Shown: positions 14,978-21,575 of the stretch, piece by piece
Layout of the letters: the number at the start of each line of letters is the position of its first letter
Numbering within the stretch: the stretch's first letter is position 1
NCBI GenBank assembly: GCA_964383535.1
Contig: CAYLHS010000016.1
Coordinates: 1-34,812 of the forward strand
Source: CAYLHS01 sp964383535
Lineage (GTDB): Bacteria > Actinomycetota > Acidimicrobiia > Spongiisociales > UBA4744
DNA length: 34,812 nucleotides
Reading direction: 5' to 3'
Program-made: the position numbers and the translations under genes
Notes under the pieces: generated by a model
What the model saw: the letters and a program-made list of their open reading frames with translations, nothing else
Told to the model about the DNA's origin: nothing
Databases searched by the model: none

Positions 14978-16165
14978 GTGGGCGATGTCCTCGACGTAAC
15001 CCCACTCCGTTGGGCCCACGGTGGAGAAACCGTCGGCAGAGTGAACGGCAAAACCGTGTTTGTCGCCGACGCACTTCCCGGCGAGCGCGTCCGAGCACGG
15101 GTGATCGCGGACAAGGCGTCATGGACGAGGGCAGAGCTCGTCGAGGTGGAGGAGGCGTCGCCCGATCGTGTCACCCCTCCGTGCGGGGTGTTCGGATCGT
15201 GCGGCGGCTGCCAGTGGCAGCATGTCGACTATGCGACGCAGGCTTCGGCGAAGCAGCAGATCGTCACCGACCAGCTCCAGCATCTCGGAGGCATGACCGA
15301 ACCGCCGGTCCGGCAGACGGCGACGCCTGGGCCGGCATTCGGGTACCGAAATCGAATGACGTTCAGGGTCGATGGAGGGATGCCCGCAATGCACCGACGT
15401 CGCACCCGCACTCTCGTCGCCGTTCCCGAGTGTCTGCTGCTCGTGCCTCGACTCGAGGAGCTCTACGGCCAACTGGGCGACATGCGAGGTGCAACGGCGT
15501 TCACCCTGCGAGCGGGTGCTCGCACCGGTGACACGCTGGTTGTGATCGATGGACAGGTCCCTGCCCATGCGACGTCGTGGGGCGCGTCGGTCATGAGGGG
15601 CTCTCGACCACTGATCGGTCGGCCGTTCTTCCATGAGGAGGTGGCGGGTGTTCGCCTTCGCGTGTCGGGGCGAACGTTCTTCCAGGTGAACACGGATGGG
15701 GCTGAGGAGCTCGTTCGGTTGGTCGCCGAGGCACTCGAACCCCGCGCAGACGAGACACTGCTGGATGGCTACGCGGGCGCCGGGCTGTTCTCGGCGACGG
15801 TTGGTCGCCGCGCCGGGCGAGTCGTCGCGGTGGAATCGAACCGGCGTGCCCACTCCGATCTAGCGGTGAACGTGGAGGGCATCGACACGCAGATCATTGG
15901 CTCTCGGTTCGAAGAAGGTGTGGATGCTGTCTGGGATATCGCCGTCGTGGATCCACCCCGGGCCGGACTGGGAGCCAGAGGCGTCGAAGTGGTGACCACT
16001 CCGCGGCCCCGCGCCGTCGCGTACGTGTCGTGCGATCCTGCATCGCTTGCCAGGGACGTGAGACTTCTCGGAGCGACCGGATATGAGTGCAGGTGGATTA
16101 CTCCGGTCGACATGTTTCCTCAGACGTTCCATGTCGAGACAGTCGCCGCGTTCATGCGACGGTGA
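14978..16165 (+). CDS. TrmA/RlmD-family Fe-S RNA (uracil-5-)-methyltransferase
   Basis: SAM-dependent enzyme methylating C5 of a uridine in rRNA or tRNA. The 395-residue protein has an N-terminal TRAM-like OB region (about 1-58), a 4Fe-4S site with Cys69, Cys75 and Cys78 (CGVFGSCGGC) and a probable fourth ligand Cys152, a spacing close to that of RlmD, then a Rossmann methyltransferase domain with LDGYAGAGLFS for SAM, VVDPPRAG, and the nucleophile Cys in SCDPASLARD. GTG 14978 is taken as the start, with GGAG upstream. RlmD (23S U1939) and other members of the family cannot be separated from sequence alone, so no symbol is given. Confidence 0.9.
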   Translation: MGDVLDVTPLRWAHGGETVGRVNGKTVFVADALPGERVRARVIADKASWTRAELVEVEEASPDRVTPPCGVFGSCGGCQWQHVDYATQASAKQQIVTDQLQHLGGMTEPPVRQTATPGPAFGYRNRMTFRVDGGMPAMHRRRTRTLVAVPECLLLVPRLEELYGQLGDMRGATAFTLRAGARTGDTLVVIDGQVPAHATSWGASVMRGSRPLIGRPFFHEEVAGVRLRVSGRTFFQVNTDGAEELVRLVAEALEPRADETLLDGYAGAGLFSATVGRRAGRVVAVESNRRAHSDLAVNVEGIDTQIIGSRFEEGVDAVWDIAVVDPPRAGLGARGVEVVTTPRPRAVAYVSCDPASLARDVRLLGATGYECRWITPVDMFPQTFHVETVAAFMRR

Positions 16166-16168
16166 ACG

Positions 16169-16174
16169 TATAGT
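16169..16174 (+). promoter_or_regulatory. -10 hexamer ahead of MocA-like gene
   Basis: TATAGT lies nine bases before the ATG at 16184, with no Shine-Dalgarno sequence, fitting a leaderless or near-leaderless transcript. Confidence 0.45.
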
Positions 16175-16183
16175 CAACCAGCG

Positions 16184-16789
16184 ATGCACGTCGACGCACT
16201 GATCCTCGCAGCGGGACCGTCGAGCCGGTTTGGCAGTCCCAAGCAGCTCCAACCGTGGGGATCGTCGACGCTGCTGCAGCATGTGGTTGAACTCGTCAGG
16301 GAAACCAGGGTCGATGCTACCTGGGTGGTGATCGGAGCATTCGCCGAGCTGATCCTCGAGAAGGTCGATTTCGGTGAAGCCGGCATCATCGAGAATCCCG
16401 AGTGGAAGGAAGGCATCGCTTCGTCGATCAGGGTCGGTCTCGACAGCATCGCCCGTGCGGGGGATGCCGATGCGGCGCTGGTCGTCCTTGGTGATCAGCC
16501 CAACCTCGACCCGGAGGTCGTTCAGGGTCTTCTCGATCGATATGAGGCGACCGGGGCGGCGGCAGTGGTGCCGAAGTATCGGTATCAGCGTGGAAATCCC
16601 GTCTTGATCGATCGATCGCTATGGTCGAGGGTCATGAGTCTCGAAGGAGACCAAGGAGCTCGTACCCTGCTTCAAGCCCACCCGGAGTGGGTTGAAGAGG
16701 TGTGGTTCCCCTCGTCGATGCCACGCGACATCGATACGGAGCAGGACCTGGCTGAGCTGCGCCAGCATCGGGGAACCGTCGACAAGTAG
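16184..16789 (+). CDS. MobA-like nucleotidyltransferase (MocA/CoxI type)
   Basis: A 201-residue GT-A-fold nucleotidyltransferase close to MocA, which joins CMP to molybdopterin for hydroxylases such as xanthine or CO dehydrogenase. The N-terminal NTP-binding signature is LILAAGPSSRFGSPKQL, with Lys in the expected place, followed by the LGDQPNL metal-binding motif, the RGNPVLID substrate loop and GDQGAR. Other members of this group transfer nucleotides to different substrates, and no molybdenum hydroxylase or moa/moe gene is nearby, so the substrate is inferred only from family likeness. It starts 18 bases after the methyltransferase gene. No Shine-Dalgarno sequence is seen, and a TATAGT hexamer nine bases upstream suggests its own promoter. 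Confidence 0.8.
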   Translation: MHVDALILAAGPSSRFGSPKQLQPWGSSTLLQHVVELVRETRVDATWVVIGAFAELILEKVDFGEAGIIENPEWKEGIASSIRVGLDSIARAGDADAALVVLGDQPNLDPEVVQGLLDRYEATGAAAVVPKYRYQRGNPVLIDRSLWSRVMSLEGDQGARTLLQAHPEWVEEVWFPSSMPRDIDTEQDLAELRQHRGTVDK

Positions 16790-16818
16790 AGTTTTGCGCG
16801 GCCCAGGAGGAATGGACA

Positions 16819-17217
16819 GTGGCGTCGATCGATGAACTCGGTGGGATCAGCATTGCGTCCGCCCGAAGTCTGCGAAAGGCCCGAATACGTACCACCGAAG
16901 CCCTCCTGAAACGGTGCGCCACTCGAAAGGGGCGCCGTGAACTCGCCGAGCAGATCGGGAGGACCGAAGCCAGGATCGTGCAGTGGATGAACAGAGCGGA
17001 CATCCTGCGCATCAAGGGGATCGGTGGAGAGTACGCCGACCTGCTCGAGAGCTGCGGCGTATCCACGATCAGAGACCTCCGAAGGCGCAACGCAATGTCG
17101 TTGATCCGCAAGATGACCGAAGTCAATGGCGACGGCAAGGTGGTACGCCGGCTTCCCACCGAGAGCATGGTTGCACGATGGATCGCCCGTGCCGGTGAGA
17201 TCGAACCGGTGAGTTGA
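16819..17217 (+). CDS. Helix-hairpin-helix protein (DUF4332-like)
   Basis: A 132-residue soluble protein made of two helix-hairpin-helix-type units: IDELGGISIASARSLRKARI at the N-terminus and ILRIKGIGGEYADLLESCGV in the middle, the arrangement of DUF4332-type proteins. Such motifs usually bind DNA backbone or mediate protein contacts; the function of this family is not known to me. GTG 16819 is chosen because AGGAGG (16805-16810) is eight bases upstream; a nearer ATG at 16812 is out of frame and closes quickly. TAGAGT at about 16788 may be its -10. A strong hairpin starts within its stop codon. Confidence 0.8.
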   Translation: MASIDELGGISIASARSLRKARIRTTEALLKRCATRKGRRELAEQIGRTEARIVQWMNRADILRIKGIGGEYADLLESCGVSTIRDLRRRNAMSLIRKMTEVNGDGKVVRRLPTESMVARWIARAGEIEPVS

Positions 17218-17242
17218 GGGGGACCCGACGAAGGTCCCCCTC
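17216..17242. terminator. Bidirectional hairpin terminator
   Basis: A perfect 10-bp stem GAGGGGGACC/GGTCCCCCTC with a 7-base loop, followed by TCTTCG, between convergent genes. It starts at the stop codon of the HhH protein and lies 14 bases from the stop of the HBHA-like gene on the other strand, so it can serve both. Confidence 0.75.
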
Positions 17243-17255
17243 TTCGCGTGAGGAC

Positions 17256-17771
17256 TTAGGCAGCCGAGGTCGTCGACTTCTTGGCCGCCGGCTTCTTTGC
17301 TACGGGCTTCTTCGCGGCCGGCTTCGCCGCTGCGGGCTTTTTCGCAGCCGCTGCGGGCTTTTTCGCAGCCGGCTTCTCGGCGGGCGTGGCGGGAGCCTTG
17401 GCCGCCGGTTCACCGGCCACCTCGATCCTCTCGGGGGCCGCGGGCTTGAAGGACGAACGCCATGACTGGAGCATCTCGTCCAGGTACTCGCGAAGCTTCC
17501 CCACGTGTTCCTGGATCTGATCCAAGTCGACACGATCGGTGAGGTCCTCGACGAAGTCCTCTACGCCTTCCCGCTCGCGGATCTTCAGGATCAGCTTCTC
17601 GCCTTCCTGAGCCCAAGCGTCGAGCTCTTTGGTGAGCTCTTCGCTGACGCGATCCCGCAGATCGCCGACCTTGTCGCTGGCGCCCGTGATGCGTTCACCG
17701 ATCTTGCGGACGGTGACGACCGGAGCGCCGACGGCGGCGTAGAGCACCTTCTTGGATGCTTCCGTGATCAT
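17256..17771 (-). CDS. HBHA-like protein with Lys/Ala/Pro-rich tail
   Basis: A 171-residue protein with an alpha-helical, coiled-coil body (about 1-105, rich in Glu/Asp/Lys, with RDRVSEELTKELDAW) and a low-complexity basic tail (about 120-171) built of AAKKP-type repeats. This is the plan of mycobacterial heparin-binding haemagglutinin, and also of histone H1-like and PhaF-type proteins. The gene before it is an XRE regulator whose stop overlaps this start (ATGA), the same order as Rv0474-hbhA (Rv0475), which favours the HBHA-like reading. No signal peptide is present, as in HBHA. The role could be membrane, lipid-body or DNA association; the sequence does not decide. The tail explains the short repetitive DNA at 17280-17410. 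Confidence 0.75.
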   Translation of the reverse strand: MITEASKKVLYAAVGAPVVTVRKIGERITGASDKVGDLRDRVSEELTKELDAWAQEGEKLILKIREREGVEDFVEDLTDRVDLDQIQEHVGKLREYLDEMLQSWRSSFKPAAPERIEVAGEPAAKAPATPAEKPAAKKPAAAAKKPAAAKPAAKKPVAKKPAAKKSTTSAA

Positions 17772-18127
17772 TGTTCCTCCTCTTCCTCTTCCTGGACATA
17801 GGTTCGGTAGATGTCCAGGAGTACGCGTTTCTGTCGTTGGTTGAGCTGAGCGTCGGACTCGATCGCTTCGATGACCGACGGTGGGTGAAAACCCTCATCC
17901 AGGAGGCCGGCTCGTTGATAGAGCGACTCGGCCTGGATCGAGAGACCCCGGGCGATCGACTTGAGAATCTCCGCGGACGGCTTCCGCAGTCCCCGTTCGA
18001 TCTGCGAGAGATACGGATTGGAGATGCCGGCCCTGTCGGCCAGCTTGCGGAGGGAGATGTTGGCCCGTTCACGCTGTTGGCGGATGAACGAACCCACATC
18101 GAGGCTGCGGCGATCGTCTTTGCTCAT
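17768..18127 (-). CDS. XRE-family transcriptional regulator
   Basis: A 119-residue DNA-binding protein with a Cro/C1-type helix-turn-helix at about residues 12-66: IRQQRERANISLRKLADRA, then ISNPYLSQIERG as the recognition region. The C-terminal half is helical and ends in a run of Glu residues. ATG 18127 is chosen over a longer frame because a -35/-10 pair (TTGCTA-17-TAGACT) ends seven bases before it, giving a leaderless mRNA. Its stop overlaps the start of the HBHA-like gene. It resembles Rv0474 in size and setting. A near-palindrome over its own -35 suggests autoregulation, which would also control the HBHA-like gene. Confidence 0.9.
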   Translation of the reverse strand: MSKDDRRSLDVGSFIRQQRERANISLRKLADRAGISNPYLSQIERGLRKPSAEILKSIARGLSIQAESLYQRAGLLDEGFHPPSVIEAIESDAQLNQRQKRVLLDIYRTYVQEEEEEEQ

Positions 18128-18134
18128 GGCTAAC

Positions 18135-18163
18135 AGTCTACGCCGAGGTGCTAGCAATAGCAA
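18135..18163 (-). promoter_or_regulatory. Promoter of XRE/HBHA-like operon
   Basis: Minus strand: TTGCTA (18158-18163), 17 bases, TAGACT (18135-18140), then seven bases to the ATG. It is the clearest promoter in the window and implies a leaderless transcript. Confidence 0.6.
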
Positions 18164-18166
18164 GCA
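18149..18166. promoter_or_regulatory. Putative XRE operator
   Basis: TGCTAGCAATAGCAAGCA matches its reverse complement at 14 of 18 positions (TGCTnGCnATnGCnAGCA) and covers the -35 element of the XRE gene. Binding by the XRE protein itself is inference. Confidence 0.45.
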
Positions 18167-18186
18167 CACGAGCGGGGGCGCGAACG

Positions 18187-18225
18187 CGCTCGCTGCGCGT
18201 ACGCACCGTTGGTCCGCAGCGAGCG
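18187..18225. repeat. 11-bp inverted repeat built from the CTCGCTGCG element
   Basis: CGCTCGCTGCG pairs perfectly with CGCAGCGAGCG around a 17-base loop. It sits in the 221-bp gap between the acyltransferase and XRE genes and may terminate transcription of the former. Further CTCGCTTCGCTCG-like copies follow at about 18255-18270. Confidence 0.5.
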
Positions 18226-18348
18226 GAGCGAGCTGATGCTCACGCCACCCTCCAACACTCGCTTCGCTCGCGAGGGAAGGAAACCGGCCGCCCTGCGGTC
18301 TCGATACGACGTTGTGATGGTCCACCCGTACCTGGTTCGGTCCCCGGC

Positions 18349-19440
18349 TCAGGAAGCCGAGTCCCTCGCTTCGATCATTTCGTCCAGTTCTTCCTGGATG
18401 ACCGACCGAACCCGCTCGGTGACCTCAAGCACAGCCAGTCGGTCCGGCGTGCCTGGGTCGATCGGAGGAAGGAAGTGCACGTACCACTTGACGGGCCTCG
18501 GCAGGGGATTGAGCCACACACCGATCTCATCCACTCGCTGTTCCGGAAAGACCATGCGGACGAGTCGCGCGAGCGTCTTGGAGGTGAACAGTGCCGGGTG
18601 CACGTCTTCTGAACCAACGATCGCGACTGGCACGATTGGGGCGGCGGCCTGCATGGCGACGCGAACGAATCCTCTCCCAAAGCGACGGAGCTGGTATGCC
18701 TCCGACACAGGTTTCTGAAAGCCACGTACTCCTTCGGGAAACACGCCGAGGAGGTGGCCGTGCTGAAGCACCCAGAGGGCATCCTCGGGCGTGGCGTAGG
18801 CGGCTCCCGCCTTCCTGTAGAGGTGGGAGATCGTCGGCAGCATGTTGAGGATCTCGGTGCCTACGACGCGGACTCGTCGGGGAACGGAAGCCTCGTTGGC
18901 GACACAGAGCGGGAGCATCAGGCCGTCATAGGGGAGTGCCGCCCCTCCGTGGTTGGCGGCCAACACCGCAGGGCCGTCGATTGGCACGTGCGCTATGCCC
19001 GATACCTCGACTCGAAAGTAGTCCCTGTACAGGTAGTTGAGGATGTGCCATGCCATCTCGGCGACGACAGGGTCGAGACCGAGAGCGTCGATCTCGTAGG
19101 TTCCGGTCAACAGGTGACGCAGCAGCGCCGGCCAGGTGTCGAATCCGAGCCGGCCGAGTGCCGGCACCATGACGTCGGACGCATCCGTCCCGCCGTGGAG
19201 CGCGCAGGCGTCACCTGGTTCGATCTTGGGAAGCCCGCACGTTGTCCCGGGTCTGATCACGAATCTGCAGGTTGCCCGGGGCTGGGGTTCCGGTGGGTGG
19301 ACTGTCTCACCCTCGCGGAGGATGCCGGCCACAGCCGCGATCAACTCCCTTTTCTGCATGCGTGAACGTCCCGGCACGTCGAGCGTGGCGGCGAGTGCCC
19401 TCAGCTGGGACACGGTCAGGCGAGAGAGGAGTTCTTCCAT
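18349..19440 (-). CDS. PlsC-like acyltransferase with N-terminal SAP/Rho-N-like and HGG-type zinc motifs
   Basis: A 363-residue protein whose C-terminal two thirds (about 140-345) are a glycerolipid acyltransferase domain. NHGGAALPYD (His164 to Asp172) is a lengthened version of the HX4D motif, as in Rv0502-type proteins, and FPEG at 234-237 is the substrate-binding motif. The first 40 residues (LTVSQLRALAATLDVPG...KRELIAAVA) look like a SAP or Rho-N helix-extended-helix fold. Residues 58-82 hold Cys58, Cys68, Cys79 and His82 ending in HGG, a pattern known from small phage and mobile-element proteins. The start overlaps the end of the SDR-like gene by 25 bases, the gene pair seen as Rv0501/Rv0502 in mycobacteria. 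Acyl acceptor is unknown. Confidence 0.82.
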   Translation of the reverse strand: MEELLSRLTVSQLRALAATLDVPGRSRMQKRELIAAVAGILREGETVHPPEPQPRATCRFVIRPGTTCGLPKIEPGDACALHGGTDASDVMVPALGRLGFDTWPALLRHLLTGTYEIDALGLDPVVAEMAWHILNYLYRDYFRVEVSGIAHVPIDGPAVLAANHGGAALPYDGLMLPLCVANEASVPRRVRVVGTEILNMLPTISHLYRKAGAAYATPEDALWVLQHGHLLGVFPEGVRGFQKPVSEAYQLRRFGRGFVRVAMQAAAPIVPVAIVGSEDVHPALFTSKTLARLVRMVFPEQRVDEIGVWLNPLPRPVKWYVHFLPPIDPGTPDRLAVLEVTERVRSVIQEELDEMIEARDSAS

Positions 19441-20192
19441 GTTCCGTAGAAATCGATCAAGGTGTCGCGACAGGTGTGGATCGCTTCGAAAGTGGACTCA
19501 ACGACCCGACCGTACTTGAGCAGGTCGATGAGATAGTCGGGTAGGCCGAGATCTGGTGCGAGTCGTCGAAAGAGAGGTTCCGGAAGAGGCCGGAGGCCTC
19601 GGCCCCCCAGCCGAGCAATCCGACTGAGGTAGAGCTGGCCTTGCGCGGCGACATCGAACGTGCCTGTCATCCGATCCTCCACCGCGTCCCTGAACGCTCT
19701 CGCGGCGTCGTCGATGTGGAGAAACTGCAACCGGGGGTCGAATCCCAGTATCGATGGGACCACAGGTCGCACGAGATAGCGGCTCATGGGGCCGCCATCT
19801 CCGAGGATCGGAGCGAGGCGGAGGATGGTGAAGGCGACGTCAGGCCGCTCCTCCGCGAACGCTCGCACATCCGCTTCCATGCGCCGCAGCGTTCGCTCCT
19901 TCTTGGTCGAAGGGAGTGGCGAAGCTGCGTCGGCCGAGACGATGGAGGGCATTCTCGCTCCCGTGCCGTGAACGGCGAGGTCGGATCTGACGACGAGTTG
20001 CTCGAGGTCAGGGACGTGGGAGAGTGCGCCGAGCAGCGTCTCCGACTCGTCGCCCAGGTGTATCACCACGCGGGGCCTCGCGTCGATCACACGCGCAGCG
20101 AACGCAAGCCCTTCGGCCTCGTCGAGCGATGCGAAACCGAGTCGAGCAGCGATCTCGGGAGCATGTGCGCGTGCAGTGACGAGAACGTCCAC
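19416..20192 (-). CDS. Degenerate SDR/epimerase-like protein
   Basis: A 258-residue protein resembling extended SDR/NAD-dependent epimerases (GalE2/Rv0501 type), but with key parts missing. The first strand VDVLVTAR is present, yet the glycine-rich nucleotide loop is replaced by AHAPEI, the second strand region is shortened, and the usual YxxxK pair is not found: the matching segment reads SPLPSTKKERTLRRME. Later parts are normal, including FTILRLAPILGDG and LQFLHIDDAARAF. It may bind a partner or lipid without catalysis. GTG 20192 is chosen since TACACT ends six bases before it and a longer frame would cross into the divergent gene at 20238. It overlaps the acyltransferase gene, so joint function in lipid metabolism is likely. 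Confidence 0.75.
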   Translation of the reverse strand: MDVLVTARAHAPEIAARLGFASLDEAEGLAFAARVIDARPRVVIHLGDESETLLGALSHVPDLEQLVVRSDLAVHGTGARMPSIVSADAASPLPSTKKERTLRRMEADVRAFAEERPDVAFTILRLAPILGDGGPMSRYLVRPVVPSILGFDPRLQFLHIDDAARAFRDAVEDRMTGTFDVAAQGQLYLSRIARLGGRGLRPLPEPLFRRLAPDLGLPDYLIDLLKYGRVVESTFEAIHTCRDTLIDFYGTWKNSSLA

Positions 20193-20198
20193 AGGTCG

Positions 20199-20230
20199 AG
20201 TGTAGAAAGGCGACCATGCCCGGGTACCAT
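20199..20230. promoter_or_regulatory. Back-to-back -10 hexamers of two leaderless divergent genes
   Basis: TACACT (minus strand, 20199-20204) ends six bases before the SDR GTG, and TACCAT (plus strand, 20225-20230) ends seven bases before the ATG at 20238. Only 45 bases separate the genes, so the two promoters overlap and may compete. No good -35 is visible for either. Confidence 0.45.
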
Positions 20231-20237
20231 CACGTGC

Positions 20238-20465
20238 ATGGAGGGCATCATCATCCAAGGGCCTCCTGCCGAGCTGACCGTCCTTGCGGATGAGATCTCC
20301 GAGGATGCCCGATGTTCGATGGTCCTGATCGGGGTGGACCAGCAGGGCGGGATGCTTATTACCATTTGGGATCCGGACGTCGTCGACGAGGTCGAGGCGG
20401 GTCTCGGCACGGTGCAGGAACGAGTGCGAAGGGTCAAGTTGTTGGATCCTCGGGTGAGCGAATGA
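20238..20465 (+). CDS. Hypothetical 75-residue protein coupled to DAHP synthase
   Basis: I do not recognise this short acidic protein. It reads as alternating strands and helices (MEGIIIQGPPAELTVLADEI, CSMVLIGVDQ, GMLITIWDP, VEAGLGTVQERVRRVKLL), which would suit a small alpha/beta fold. Codon usage is like the neighbours, with GC-rich third positions, and the stop overlaps the next start (ATGA at 20462-20465). TACCAT seven bases before ATG 20238 suggests a leaderless mRNA. Coupling to DAHP synthase makes a regulatory or chaperone-like partner of that enzyme plausible, but nothing in the sequence proves it. Confidence 0.65.
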   Translation: MEGIIIQGPPAELTVLADEISEDARCSMVLIGVDQQGGMLITIWDPDVVDEVEAGLGTVQERVRRVKLLDPRVSE

Positions 20466-21478
20466 TCATCGTCATGAAGAGTGACGCCGCGACCGAACAG
20501 ATCGCGGCTGTCGCCGAACACCTCGAAGGGCTTGGAGCGACGGCCAGGGTCTCAACAGGTTCGGTGCGTACGGTCATCGGCGTCGTCGGTGACCTGGACG
20601 GCGTTCGGAGTGTCGCGTGGGACGTGCTGCCAGGTGTTGAGAGGGTGATGTCGGTGACGGGACCGCTTCGCTTCGTGTCCCGTGAAGCGCAGCACGATGG
20701 CACCGTGATCGAGGTGGGCGGTCTGCGGATCGGCGGAGGTACCCTGACGGTGATTGCAGGGCCGTGCGCCGTCGAGGACAGGGATCAGCTTCTGGAGGCG
20801 GGCAAGGCCGTCAAGGCGGCCGGTGCACACATTCTGAGGGGGGACGCGTACAAGCCGCGCACGTCGCCGTACGCGTTCCAGGGCCTCGGCAAGGAGGGAC
20901 TGGAATTGCTGGCCGAGGCCAGAGAGGTCCTCGGGATGCCCTTCGTGGCCGAGGTGATCGACCCCAGAGATGTTGGTCTCGTGTCGTCGTACGCAGACAT
21001 CGTGCGGATTGGTTCCCGCAACATGGCGAACTTTCCGCTGCTCCAAGAGGTCGGCCGACAACAAAAGCCGGTACAGCTCAAGCGGGGGTTCACATCAACG
21101 ATCGACGAATGGCTCAACGCTGCCGAGTACATCTACAACGAGGGCAACCACCAGATCATCCTCGTGGAGCGTGGTATCAGGACCTTCGAGACTGCAGCAC
21201 GCAATACGCTCGACATCACGGCGGTCCCCATAGCGCAGTCGCTCAGCCACCTGCCGGTGTTCGTCGATCCGTCGCACGCGTCCGGGAAACGGTCCCTGGT
21301 ACCACCGCTGACGCGAGCTGCGGTTGCGGTGGGTGCCGACGGCATCATGGTGGATGTACACCCGCACCCGGAGTCCGCGCTGGTCGACGGTAGCCAGGCA
21401 CTGGAGCCGGCAGAGTTTTCGGAGCTGATGGAAGATGTACGGCGACTCGCCGAGGCGGTAGGACGGGAGCTCGCGTAG
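20462..21478 (+). CDS. aroF: 3-deoxy-7-phosphoheptulonate (DAHP) synthase, type I-beta
   Basis: First enzyme of the shikimate pathway, joining phosphoenolpyruvate and erythrose 4-phosphate. The 338-residue protein has an N-terminal ferredoxin-like regulatory domain (about 1-70, starting MIIVMKSDAATEQI) and a TIM-barrel catalytic domain with AGPCAVED, KPRTSPYAFQG, FVAEVIDP, RIGSRNMANF, KRGF, VDPSHASGKR and DVHPHPESALVDG. Cys in AGPC, the His in DPSH, and the later Glu and Asp are the usual metal ligands. This N-terminal extension marks the subclass in which aromatic amino acids can inhibit allosterically. Start ATG 20462 overlaps the stop of the 75-residue gene; a longer frame would overlap it fully. 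Confidence 0.95.
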   Translation: MIIVMKSDAATEQIAAVAEHLEGLGATARVSTGSVRTVIGVVGDLDGVRSVAWDVLPGVERVMSVTGPLRFVSREAQHDGTVIEVGGLRIGGGTLTVIAGPCAVEDRDQLLEAGKAVKAAGAHILRGDAYKPRTSPYAFQGLGKEGLELLAEAREVLGMPFVAEVIDPRDVGLVSSYADIVRIGSRNMANFPLLQEVGRQQKPVQLKRGFTSTIDEWLNAAEYIYNEGNHQIILVERGIRTFETAARNTLDITAVPIAQSLSHLPVFVDPSHASGKRSLVPPLTRAAVAVGADGIMVDVHPHPESALVDGSQALEPAEFSELMEDVRRLAEAVGRELA

Positions 21479-21480
21479 AA

Positions 21481-21552
21481 GCTCGCTGCGCGAGCGGTTC
21501 TGGGTTTCGTCGGTAGGACACTCGGCCCGCGATTTTCGCGCGTGTCGGGCCG
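21481..21552. terminator. Terminator-like hairpins between convergent aroF and M20 genes
   Basis: Two elements: GCTCGC-TGC-GCGAGC at 21481-21495, three bases after the aroF stop, and CGGCCCG/CGGGCCG at 21523-21529/21546-21552 enclosing CGCGATTTTCGCG. Either could end transcription from both sides; the first is also a copy of the dispersed CTCGCTGCG element. Confidence 0.5.
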
Positions 21553-21575
21553 CGATCTTCCTGAAGACCGAAGAC

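Noticed and set aside
17280..17410. Short tandem-like DNA repeats suggesting a satellite or CRISPR-like array
   Set aside because: They encode the Lys/Ala/Pro tail of the HBHA-like protein in frame; there are no regular spacers.
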